DNA of 13,638 bases from DTU063 sp001512695 (GTDB lineage Bacteria; Bacillota; Thermosediminibacteria; Thermosediminibacterales; Tepidanaerobacteraceae): NCBI GenBank assembly GCA_049658265.1, contig JBASOM010000030.1, positions 1 through 13,638 of the forward strand, in the 5' to 3' direction. This document shows, one piece after another, positions 6,601 through 13,505 of this stretch; position 1 is the stretch's first letter; each line of letters begins with the position of its first letter. The notes beneath the pieces are model-generated. The model did not search any database, was not told the origin of the DNA, and worked only from the letters and a program-made list of their open reading frames with translations. The position numbers and the translations under genes were made by a program.

Positions 6601-8482
6601 GCACGCTTCCACAAGCGGGACATTTATGAACTAAACCTTCTTTAGAATCAACTTTAAGCAGTTTAATGTAATTCTCTTCCCCACATCCACACATTTTGCC
6701 AACGAGGTTATCTTTATCAATAGCACCGCATTTACCGCAAAGCTTATACATTTCTTTGTATTCATCAAAGCGGTATCCTAATGCCAATTCGTCCTCATTG
6801 ATGTATTCATACTCTTGATTGTCCCTTAGTAGCAAATAATATTCCAAACTTACATCTTCTTCAATATGCAACTTGCCGTGTTGTTTAAGCACCTTTCTGT
6901 TTTCTTCTCCGTCAATAGTCTTCCCCACAAGGTATAATGCTCCACAATTCCGGCAGCTGGCAATTTCAAAGGCAGGATATTGATGGTTATTTATATTAAC
7001 ATGCTCTCTCTTCTCTAAAAAAATTCTTTCTTCAGGAACTAATATCAAATATGCACCTTCTATTGCTCTGACAAATAGGTGGTATCTGGCAGGTATAAGG
7101 GGTCTATATCCATCTTCAGGAAAAGCTGCATTGGCCAGCTGAATCAAATATACTAGTTTATCTCTAGGGGCCTTTTCCGATGGAAAGATTACCTTTGATA
7201 CATCACTAAGGTAACATGGCCCTTTTTCCAGATGCTGTTGCAACTCGATGATTCTACTATCACCCTTGAGAATTTCGTAAAGCACCCCGTGATAACCGCC
7301 CTTAGGATTGTTTTCTCTGGCCATATTTATAACTTGTAAAGGCACTCGGTGGTCTCTGGCAGTTTCCAGCAAACTGTTTACTATATCAACCCTGTCAGAT
7401 CTTTCAATAATGCTGCACAGCCTTTCATAAAGAACTGCATCTGGTTTACCCCAGCTCTCTTTAGATATTTCAACAGGCAATCTCTCGCCGTAAATAATAT
7501 CCTGCTTTCTTTCATTAAAATCTTCCCAAGAAACTTCTTCGCCAAAAAGTTTTTCCCCAAACTCAGCTACTTTTTGAAAGTCCTTTTTCCCCCTACCAAT
7601 GGTGGCGCTAGTACCAATGAACTGAAGTTTCGGAGAGTTATCAGTTAATACTCTTTCTTTTAATCTCCTTAGCAGCATTGACATCTCGATACCTTTGGCT
7701 CCGGTGTATGTATGAACCTCATCCAGTACGATGAACTTCCAATTTCCAGCATATGGCCCGTCAAAGAAAACATTGTCATCAGGACGTAGCAAGAGGTATT
7801 CCAACATGGCATAGTTGGTTATAAGTATATGGGGTGGCTGTTTTTTCATTTTTTCTCGGGACAGCAGCTCATTTTTCAACGGTTCATCCCCATTAAACAT
7901 CTTCCTGTATTTTTCTAAAGCATCTCTTTCTCTTTCTTCCGTCTCTCCGGTATAACTTCCAAAAGTTATATCAGGGTAATTGTGCAAGAGATTCCTCAGC
8001 CTTTTTAATTGGTCATTGGCTAATGCGTTCATGGGATATAGGAGTAATGCCCTAACTCCGTGAGTGAGCTTTCCCTTTTCTTTTTGAGTAAAAAGGTAAT
8101 TTAATATGGGAATCATAAATATCTCTGTTTTACCACTGCCAGTCCCTGTAGCTGCTATGATGTTTCGTTTTTCCGTTATAATTTTTCGAACTGCTTTTTC
8201 TTGATGGAGATAAAGCCCCCTTTGGATGGGCAAATCAGGAGAGTTTAGTTTCTTAAATTCTTCACAAAGGACACCTTCGATAATTAAATCTTCGATGTTT
8301 TTACCTTTTTTAAAAGGTGGTGTAGCCTCTAAAATAGGTCCTTTGATAAAACGGTTTTTTTGGGACAGTTCATGCAAAAATTTATTTTGAAGCTCAGCAT
8401 CATTAATATAAAAGGTTGTAGATAAGTACTGTGAGTACCTCTTTTCAATTTCTTTGGTGGCAGTAATAGGGTTTAAAGGCAT
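3605..8482 (-). CDS. druE: DruE-like giant DEAD/DEAH helicase with MZB (DUF1998) domain
   Basis: This 1625-residue superfamily 2 helicase has Walker A ATGTGSGKTE at 111-120, motif Ia YPMNALANDQ at 149-158, DEVH at 254-257 and SAT at 292-294. The second RecA domain holds FSDSRQDAAFF (701-711), FELGVDVGEL (1051-1060) and QRAGRAGRR (1077-1085). The C-terminus ends with the MZB cluster C-x-C-x8-C-x2-C (C1578, C1580, C1589, C1592), as in MrfA/YprA-type helicases. Several further cysteine pairs (510/513, 582/585, 598/600, 621/624, 966/969, 981/986, 1339/1342, 1359/1362, 1446/1449) suggest inserted zinc ribbons. MrfA is about half this length; the size, the DUF1998 end and the partner gene fit DruE of Druantia defence systems. 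The ATG at 8482 is preferred over the TTG at 8488 because GGGGG lies 9 bases upstream. It probably translocates on or unwinds invading DNA (inference). Confidence 0.8.
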   Translation of the reverse strand: MPLNPITATKEIEKRYSQYLSTTFYINDAELQNKFLHELSQKNRFIKGPILEATPPFKKGKNIEDLIIEGVLCEEFKKLNSPDLPIQRGLYLHQEKAVRKIITEKRNIIAATGTGSGKTEIFMIPILNYLFTQKEKGKLTHGVRALLLYPMNALANDQLKRLRNLLHNYPDITFGSYTGETEERERDALEKYRKMFNGDEPLKNELLSREKMKKQPPHILITNYAMLEYLLLRPDDNVFFDGPYAGNWKFIVLDEVHTYTGAKGIEMSMLLRRLKERVLTDNSPKLQFIGTSATIGRGKKDFQKVAEFGEKLFGEEVSWEDFNERKQDIIYGERLPVEISKESWGKPDAVLYERLCSIIERSDRVDIVNSLLETARDHRVPLQVINMARENNPKGGYHGVLYEILKGDSRIIELQQHLEKGPCYLSDVSKVIFPSEKAPRDKLVYLIQLANAAFPEDGYRPLIPARYHLFVRAIEGAYLILVPEERIFLEKREHVNINNHQYPAFEIASCRNCGALYLVGKTIDGEENRKVLKQHGKLHIEEDVSLEYYLLLRDNQEYEYINEDELALGYRFDEYKEMYKLCGKCGAIDKDNLVGKMCGCGEENYIKLLKVDSKEGLVHKCPACGSVQPQGSIVWRFLFGVDAVTSVLATALYQQGEDTGTSLSEEQIHQEEDEWGTLSTDNSFVGESKDQKVKGGQLLVFSDSRQDAAFFATYLSNSYSQILRRRMIIKTLEKNKDKAISNRWRLVDLVNHLKKYLEETELFPNKSPQQLEDEAWKWVLYEFFAFDRRTGLEGLGLLGFSLLKPKVNFRNPFMAEPWNLTFEESWMLFQVLLDSFRKNAAIVFPPNISPQDEFFAPRNREYYFKQKSNTSGIFGWCPSKGINSRLDFLMRLAKNGLNLNISKKECAQLLEEIWSKGLRLDNPKSIFYSYFSSVHNSSDGTLYRVKTDYWELRPGIIDKSITWYFCPVCHRVTLYNIKGVCPTFKCPGKLEKCDPDTLFKNNHYRNLYMSVLPMWMNSREHTAQLTTEAAAKIQQQFNEGRVNVLSCSTTFELGVDVGELETVFLRNVPPSPANYIQRAGRAGRRKNSSAFILTFAQRKSHDLTYYNNPKRLILGEIMPPYFELKNEKIISRHVFSIAFSKFWREHADFFGSVENFFYNYKDGVELFKNFLIRRPMDLLASIKTVVPKYMHKQLEIDEWGWVNKLIDDEKGLLSWAKTELISDVKQLESMQNYYVKKKKYRKADLMNKTINTLKRRSLINYLAQKNILPKYGFPVDVVDLQIYHHGDEAKQLDLNRDMQLALSEYAPGSQVIAAGLLWTSRYLKKLSDRELVKRIYAICDHCGNYESTLYDDKQQIGSCSACGNRIGRNRGVFVIPEFGFISENPKAPTMEKPRKTYTTRKYYAEGGTEDTRTDVDFNGIHAELISMANGRLAIINHAGYKGFLVCEKCGYAVVNGGIKDFTHNTAYGEKCNGSWQRVALGFEFHTDILQIRFKNYNRHEDGFWLSVLYGILEGVSYSMEIERTDIDGCLYAYSGDPTSPALVLFDSVPGGAGHVKRIIQENNFEEVLKATLKIVSECTCGGEEGGTSCYGCLRNYSNQFCHDVLDRNKVKEFMEEMLGKKYIRD

Positions 8483-8503
8483 ATACAAGACCCCCTTTTT
8501 CCC

Positions 8504-11500
8504 TTATCGATTAAGATAAAAGAATATCTTTCTCGGCTCTATGTGGTGTCTTTTATGTTTTTCTCTTATCTCCCAAAAAATTTCTCTGCATTTTGGGCAA
8601 TACATTGGGCCATCTCTATCACGGTCAATTAGGTAGGCCAGGGACATGTCTTCGTTTATCATAAATCTTACTGGATTTGTAGGCATCGGCAATAATTCAC
8701 CATCTTCATTCACCTGATAAAACATTCCCTGATACTCTGCTTCTATGTCCTCTCCTTTTATTTGCTTAATGTCATTTATTAAAGGTGCATTTGCCGGATA
8801 TACAGTATAAAGATTTCCGTTCTGGTCATCACTGAAAAATGCTACTCGTATTCCATGTTGAATGATCTTATCAATAGGTACGGTAATCTCCCCAATTAGC
8901 ACATCGGAAGTGTTTATTTCATCACTTTCTGGCATAATTGAAACGGCAGTCTCCCAAGGGTCTATTTCAAGAAATTGTATCCTGTAAGCTCCATCAGGAA
9001 AATCGTCGAGCGGCTTTTCGATAACAAATTCATGAGTATCGTCTTCTAATTTAAATTCAAACAGCTTAGCCCCTGATGAAATTTCCCAAAAAACAATAGC
9101 CCTGTTTGCAGCTTTGCCTTTTTCTTCCCATGAAATTATTAATATTCGTTTTTTCTCAACTACATCTTGTTTAATACTGACATCACTAACTTCCCATCTG
9201 GTCCTGATTCTATTTAGCAATATAGCTGTTAAATCTCTTCTTTCAGGAAATTCAATGAACAGTTCCTGAACAGACTTTTTGTTTTCTCTAAATGTATCTT
9301 TAAATATGGCTAAGTCAAAAGTGGCAATTTTGTTGGCTATGCTAGCGATACTTTCTTGCTCACGATCATTTATGTATAATACCACTTTGCTGATGTTATC
9401 AATAGGTATGAAAACTCTTAAATTCTCAATATCCTCATGCCATAATTCCTGTATTTCGTAATTCCAGCTTTCGCTATCATCATACATATATCCAATGGCG
9501 GGAATCGATATTCTTATTGGAAATGTCAGGTTACTTCCTCTAATTTGATAGCTAAGATCGCCGGCAATTGTATCACGGTCTGGTGTAAGTTTTACAATGC
9601 ATTCTTTATTAGTTTTGGCCTCCACGATATAGCTGGAGGACAGCGGTGCAAAAAGAATGCTGTAGGAAGATTTGATTTGTAAGCTGCATCGTTTATTGGA
9701 ATAATTCGGTTCGTAAAATTCTTTATCGAATTCAAAAGAAGTATTGGGCAATACTGAGAACTCAAATTCACACTTATAACCCCCGACACCCCTCTTTTCT
9801 AAAAACAATTGATAGGTACCGAATTTATTATTAGTCAATTTAGAAAGGGGTAATCTGATTATGTCGTCTTTTACCTCTTTTAAACCTGTTAAATCGTCTA
9901 ATAAATAATACTTCTCTATTTCATCCACTTTCAGAATTAACTGCCACAAACGCAATTGCATTGCTGCTTCTGAGAAAATAATTTCAGGGGGTGAGTCAAG
10001 GTACACCGGAGAATTCTTTATTGTAATATTGCGCAGCATGTTTTGGCCGATTAAAGTTGGCTTTAACCTGTCAGGTTTTCTAAAGAGCGTATATACATCA
10101 TCATCTTTAAGTAAAACGATTTGGCTAGCGTCAGTTAGATTTAGATAACAGCTTTTATAATCAAACCATCCATCATACAGATTTTCTTCACCTTCGATTA
10201 TTTCTGAAGGTCCGATTTTGAATTTGTTATCTAGAATTAATATTGCTCGCTCATTGGCGAAAACTTTGTCTGTATCTATTTTCTTGCCTTTTTGGTCGAA
10301 TATAATGAATGGATTATCATCGAACATCAGAGGTATTGACCAAGTTTGGATAATCTTCTCACCGCTTCTCAGTTCAATAGTTAAAGTCTTTGCTGGTTCG
10401 GTCAGAATAATATTTTTCTCTTCAGTTAAAAAGAATGTGTCCATAGAATACAGTCTTACGGTCACACCATCTATCAATGCCCGATAATCATCTTTAAAAA
10501 TTTTAATAGAAACTCTATCCTCTGATACTAGAGCCTTCGAAAAACGTTGTTCCGGAAGGTTTACTCTGATTTCTCTTATCTCTTGGTCATAGTAAATGCT
10601 AGGAGTTCTAAACAAATGTTCTGGCTCTGTGCTTTCAATATGTTTAATCTTTTCAAGTTCCTCTCCATGTTTCATGATCCATTCTTTTGCAGATTCTTGT
10701 ATTCGAACTGGCAGATTTACCTGTGTTAAATCTTCCCCGTATAAAAAGCTTTTCAACATATTGGCCGTCTCATAAATAAAATCTATAGATATATCTTCGC
10801 CGAAGTAGATGAATTTTTTTGCCGATTCGTTCAGGTTATAAAGGGGGGGTTCCGGGTAGCTTTGAAGCTTTTTTTCGGTAACCTCCGCAAGTTTGATTAA
10901 TGCATTTCTCTTCTTTTTAAGTTCTTCAATATGGGTTTTCAGTGTGGTTATATCCGTGTTCCTCTCAAATATTTCAAAAGACCTATCAGTGCCAATTTGC
11001 TCGCTGATTTCTAAATAGTCTTTTCGATATTTTCTTTGTTCAGCAAGGATTTCTTTGCCTTTTTCGAAATTACCTTTCCCCAATGCGACAACTTTTGTCT
11101 TATAGTCATTTATTTCCTTTTCCAAATCTATGATTTTGTTATGTAGTCTTTTTATGTCTTTTTCAAGCTGCACAGTAATTTCATCACTATCGTCAAGTAT
11201 GATTGATGGAACTTTTCCTGCTGCTGTTTCCAAAAAGCCACTTTTTATTTGTTCTAATGCAATCTCCAATGATTCTATCTCTCTCTTATATGTAAAATAC
11301 TCGGTAAATAATGTCCTTAAATCTTTGGTTATCCTGTAGACTTCATCGATATTTAGCAATATACTTTCTTTAAAGGGGATATCTGCGACCAACTCTTTTA
11401 TCTCTGCTGCATATTTTTCTTCTTGCTTCTTTTTTCCAAAAAGTCGTTGTATAATTTCAAGGAAAAATATCTTAATATTGTAGAAGATGTTTCTTTGGGA

Positions 11501-12466
11501 TGAAGAAGTGTAGTTTTGATAAGCTGCCTCTAACTCATCTAATGGCAGTGCTAATATTTCTCTTCCGATATTTTCGGAAATTGGCTTTTCAAATTTTTCA
11601 GTGAACATTTCGATACTATCGATAATTTCATCCAAAACATGTTGTTTTGCGGTTAAATGCGCGAATTTCTCAGAGCGTTCTTTTTTAAAATCTACAATAG
11701 CTTTTAGTAAGTTCTGTTTTCCATGTAGTTCCTGATTTAGCTTTTCTAATTCTATCTCTGCATTTTTGCAAAAGTCTTCCGGTAATGCGAGTAAGTAAGC
11801 TAGTTCATCGGCCTCAATTATCCTATTGGATATTTCTTTTGCTTTTTCATATAAAGGCAAGTATTCTATAATATTTGAGTGTTTATTAAGCTCGTCATTT
11901 ACTTTCTTTAGTTCAGCTTTTTCTTTATCCAGTTTTGTTTGTAAACCTATTCTTCCGCTATGATCTTCCCTCCACAATTCTACGGTGTTTCTAATATAGT
12001 CTTTAGAGAGATCATCCTTTAGTTTTTCAGTGAAAAAGCCAAAGATAACATCAAAATAATTTTCTAGATAGTTGTTTGGAACCCGACCATGGGCAAGTAT
12101 AGGTGTGACGTATTTTAAACCTGCTTTATCAAATTTGGGAAAGGCAAATTCATCAAGAGTGTTTAAGAATGAATCTCCAAATGTCCTCTGCCACCTTGGA
12201 TCATCGATTGGAAGGCCTAAGGTCTGCTGGACTGCCGACCAATAATTGCCCTCACTGTATTCTTCTATACCGATTCTCACTAAAAAAACCGCCAGTGATA
12301 ACGGTGCATAATTTTTTAAAGAAATATAGCTGTATTCTTTGGTAAATTCCTTTAATTCTTGAGTGAGTTCTTTAAACTCTTCTAGTGTAAGCTCTATATC
12401 TCCTAATAACTCCACATTTTTAACCAATGATGCAAGATGTTTTTCCCACTCTCTGAGGTTTTTCAT
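8504..12466 (-). CDS. druH: DruH-like large protein of unknown fold
   Basis: This 1320-residue protein has no enzyme motif that I can find. The N-terminal domain (1-150) includes YWSAVQQTLGLP (75-86) and KYVTPILAHGRVPNNYLENYF (118-138), a pattern I associate with large uncharacterised proteins of defence loci. Residues about 175-540 are rich in E and K with heptad-like spacing, so long coiled coils are likely. From about 620 on the protein is beta-rich, starting IYYDQEIREIRVNLPEQRF. The extreme C-terminus has C1290-x2-C1293-x10-H1304-x2-H1307, a possible zinc knuckle. It is the first gene of an operon and ends 21 bases before the helicase ATG, the order expected for Druantia type III (druH then druE). 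The ATG at 12466 is chosen over the TTG at 12472: GGGGTGG lies 7 bases upstream. Naming rests on size, order and partner rather than on a motif proof. Confidence 0.65.
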   Translation of the reverse strand: MKNLREWEKHLASLVKNVELLGDIELTLEEFKELTQELKEFTKEYSYISLKNYAPLSLAVFLVRIGIEEYSEGNYWSAVQQTLGLPIDDPRWQRTFGDSFLNTLDEFAFPKFDKAGLKYVTPILAHGRVPNNYLENYFDVIFGFFTEKLKDDLSKDYIRNTVELWREDHSGRIGLQTKLDKEKAELKKVNDELNKHSNIIEYLPLYEKAKEISNRIIEADELAYLLALPEDFCKNAEIELEKLNQELHGKQNLLKAIVDFKKERSEKFAHLTAKQHVLDEIIDSIEMFTEKFEKPISENIGREILALPLDELEAAYQNYTSSSQRNIFYNIKIFFLEIIQRLFGKKKQEEKYAAEIKELVADIPFKESILLNIDEVYRITKDLRTLFTEYFTYKREIESLEIALEQIKSGFLETAAGKVPSIILDDSDEITVQLEKDIKRLHNKIIDLEKEINDYKTKVVALGKGNFEKGKEILAEQRKYRKDYLEISEQIGTDRSFEIFERNTDITTLKTHIEELKKKRNALIKLAEVTEKKLQSYPEPPLYNLNESAKKFIYFGEDISIDFIYETANMLKSFLYGEDLTQVNLPVRIQESAKEWIMKHGEELEKIKHIESTEPEHLFRTPSIYYDQEIREIRVNLPEQRFSKALVSEDRVSIKIFKDDYRALIDGVTVRLYSMDTFFLTEEKNIILTEPAKTLTIELRSGEKIIQTWSIPLMFDDNPFIIFDQKGKKIDTDKVFANERAILILDNKFKIGPSEIIEGEENLYDGWFDYKSCYLNLTDASQIVLLKDDDVYTLFRKPDRLKPTLIGQNMLRNITIKNSPVYLDSPPEIIFSEAAMQLRLWQLILKVDEIEKYYLLDDLTGLKEVKDDIIRLPLSKLTNNKFGTYQLFLEKRGVGGYKCEFEFSVLPNTSFEFDKEFYEPNYSNKRCSLQIKSSYSILFAPLSSSYIVEAKTNKECIVKLTPDRDTIAGDLSYQIRGSNLTFPIRISIPAIGYMYDDSESWNYEIQELWHEDIENLRVFIPIDNISKVVLYINDREQESIASIANKIATFDLAIFKDTFRENKKSVQELFIEFPERRDLTAILLNRIRTRWEVSDVSIKQDVVEKKRILIISWEEKGKAANRAIVFWEISSGAKLFEFKLEDDTHEFVIEKPLDDFPDGAYRIQFLEIDPWETAVSIMPESDEINTSDVLIGEITVPIDKIIQHGIRVAFFSDDQNGNLYTVYPANAPLINDIKQIKGEDIEAEYQGMFYQVNEDGELLPMPTNPVRFMINEDMSLAYLIDRDRDGPMYCPKCREIFWEIREKHKRHHIEPRKIFFYLNR

Positions 12467-12532
12467 TGGCAAGCCACCCCTTACATACTTGGCTCTGCAT
12501 CCTTAAAAGATATAACTGCAGTATTTCGAAAT

Positions 12533-12538
12533 ATTATA
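12533..12538 (-). promoter_or_regulatory. probable -10 box of the druH-druE operon
   Basis: TATAAT on the minus strand lies 66 bases upstream of the druH ATG. The best -35 candidate is TTGTAG, 18 bases upstream, a weak match. No hairpin or regulator site is obvious in the leader. Confidence 0.45.
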
Positions 12539-12555
12539 GCTTAATATATTATTCT

Positions 12556-12629
12556 TCTACAAATTGTTCTAATTTTCCTTCATTTGTATCAAAATAAATC
12601 TGGCATGCTGATTACTAGCCGCCATATGA
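12556..12629. other. non-coding spacer upstream of druH
   Basis: No gene is supported. On the minus strand a short frame reads SACQIYFDTNEGKLEQFVEE before a stop at about 12556, preceded by two stop codons. It looks protein-like and may be the tail of a lost gene, but it is too short to call. Confidence 0.2.
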
Positions 12630-12631
12630 AA

Positions 12632-12655
12632 GAAAAAAACCGCAAAAACGCGGTT
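12632..12655 (-). terminator. intrinsic terminator downstream of the decayed HEPN/MNT module
   Basis: On the minus strand AACCGC-GTTTTT-GCGGTT is followed by a run of about seven T, counting those pairing into the stem base. It would end transcripts coming from the decayed module before they reach the druH promoter. Fifteen bases of it (AAAAAACCGCAAAAA) also occur at 2050-2064, just past hicA, where the pairing arm is degraded. Confidence 0.65.
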
Positions 12656-12665
12656 CAGTTCTCTG

Positions 12666-12697
12666 TTTACCATTTTGCACGGCTTCCTTTATCTTCC
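12666..12697. repeat. direct repeat A, right copy
   Basis: This is the partner of 377-408, same orientation, about 28 of 32 identical. It marks the distal end of the decayed HEPN/MNT module. Confidence 0.7.
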
Positions 12698-12873
12698 TTA
12701 ATCCAATTCACATTCGGGTGCTAGATATACTTCAATGTCACTACTCTTTCCTGCTGTGCCCTTTGCCAGGAAACCGAAAAGGGAAGCAAAAATGCATTGA
12801 TTCAAGTTTCTATCCAGCTGTCGCCATCCGAGATTTTTCAGCTTCAAAAGTTTTTTATTGACACTCTGGAGTT
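12698..12873 (-). pseudogene. decayed HEPN/MNT toxin-antitoxin module
   Basis: Two relics lie end to end on the minus strand. First, 12873-12811 matches the middle of the intact HEPN gene at 588-654 (the TPRDSIKKAFETE..SDGDSWI region) but with indels and in-frame stops. Then, up to the TAA at 12698-12700, an open stretch reads NQCIFASLFGFLAKGTAGKS then SDIEVYLAPECELD: a nucleotidyltransferase core in which the usual GS has become GF and DxD has become DIE, so the metal site is broken. The order (HEPN first, then nucleotidyltransferase) is opposite to the intact operon at 453-1140. This suggests either a related but different module or internal deletion and fusion. Its old promoter survives at 12902-12910. 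Neither piece can make a working protein. Confidence 0.75.
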
Positions 12874-12877
12874 TGTT

Positions 12878-12914
12878 AAGATTCTTACCTTGACTGGAAA
12901 TATTATACCATAAA
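12878..12914. repeat. direct repeat B, right copy (orphaned promoter)
   Basis: These 37 bases match 1176-1212 at 35 positions. The element still carries the minus-strand TGGTATAAT box, now driving only the decayed module. The two copies sit 11,702 bases apart in the same orientation and bracket the hicBA, methyltransferase and helicase genes. Confidence 0.85.
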
Positions 12915-12919
12915 TATTG

Positions 12920-12947
12920 TTGTATAATTTAAAAAATATATTATAAT
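12920..12947 (+). promoter_or_regulatory. promoter of the right-hand nucleotidyltransferase gene
   Basis: TTGTAT at 12920-12925 and a perfect TATAAT at 12942-12947 are separated by 16 bases. Transcription would start near 12954, leaving a leader of about 27 bases before the TTG start. It lies back to back with the orphaned promoter of the decayed module. Confidence 0.5.
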
Positions 12948-12980
12948 GGGTATAAGATGTTTATTTTGAGGTGTTTTGCT

Positions 12981-13406
12981 TTGTCCGGTGAATTGATTAC
13001 GATTGATCTTGAAAAATTGAAGGGCTATGTCGCTTCAAAATTAGCAAAGTTTCCTGAAATACAAGGCGTTTACTTATTTGGTTCCAGCCTGGATAAAATG
13101 AGACCTGATAGTGATATAGATTTAGGTATAATATTCGATGAAAAGCTAAGTGAAGATATTGACCTATTAATTGAGAAAGTATACTATGCGCTGGGCCGCT
13201 TTGATGGCCATTCATTTGACATAGTTTCCGTACGGGATGTAAACGCTATATTATCCTTTAGAATTTTTCATCAAGGCATGCCTTTATACATTGCTGACAA
13301 TGATAAAGTTACAGATTTGATGGAAAGAGTGAGTAGAATATACTCAGACATATATCCCCGTTATAGAAGAGCCCTAGAGATAATAAGTGGCTTAAGGAAT
13401 GAATAA
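12981..13406 (+). CDS. MNT-domain nucleotidyltransferase without a HEPN partner
   Basis: This 141-residue protein has the nucleotidyltransferase signature VYLFGSSLDKMRPDSDIDLG (GS-x9-D-x-D), and a likely third acidic residue in SFDIVSV. After the roughly 100-residue core the C-terminus adds a helical stretch (DLMERVSRIYSDIYPRYRRALE) resembling the linker seen in longer MntA-type proteins. I choose the TTG at 12981 as start: GAGGTG at 12968-12973 lies 7 bases upstream, whereas the ATG at 12957 would sit on the transcription start with no ribosome binding site. A terminator follows directly and no HEPN or HepT gene lies downstream, so it is an orphan or lost its toxin. It is quite different in sequence from the protein at 832-1140, so it is not a recent duplicate. 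Confidence 0.8.
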   Translation: MSGELITIDLEKLKGYVASKLAKFPEIQGVYLFGSSLDKMRPDSDIDLGIIFDEKLSEDIDLLIEKVYYALGRFDGHSFDIVSVRDVNAILSFRIFHQGMPLYIADNDKVTDLMERVSRIYSDIYPRYRRALEIISGLRNE

Positions 13407-13416
13407 CGAATATCGC

Positions 13417-13440
13417 AAAGCCCAGCTATTGGGCTTTTTT
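13417..13440 (+). terminator. intrinsic terminator of the right-hand nucleotidyltransferase gene
   Basis: AAAGCCCA-GCTAT-TGGGCTTT is an 8-bp perfect stem followed by further T residues (six T in a row including the stem end). It lies 10 bases past the stop codon and insulates ychF from the island. Confidence 0.88.
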
Positions 13441-13441
13441 G

Positions 13442-13470
13442 TTTGCATAAGACGAGGTCATTGATATAAT
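13442..13470 (+). promoter_or_regulatory. probable promoter of ychF
   Basis: A perfect TATAAT at 13465-13470 has TTTGCA at 13442-13447, 17 bases upstream, a partial -35 match. It is the first such box after the terminator. Confidence 0.45.
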
Positions 13471-13505
13471 AGAATTTGAGATGTGTGGTATAAGGGGGGT
13501 TTTGA

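Noticed and set aside
2439..8482. A DISARM system (helicase, DUF1998 protein and methylase)
   Set aside because: DISARM has the helicase and DUF1998 parts on separate proteins (DrmA, DrmB), usually with a phospholipase-D protein DrmC. Here one protein carries both, there is no PLD gene, and the partner is a DruH-sized protein.
12997..13215. Minus-strand frame of 72 codons inside the right-hand nucleotidyltransferase gene
   Set aside because: It is the antisense shadow of a gene with a clear GS...DxD motif.
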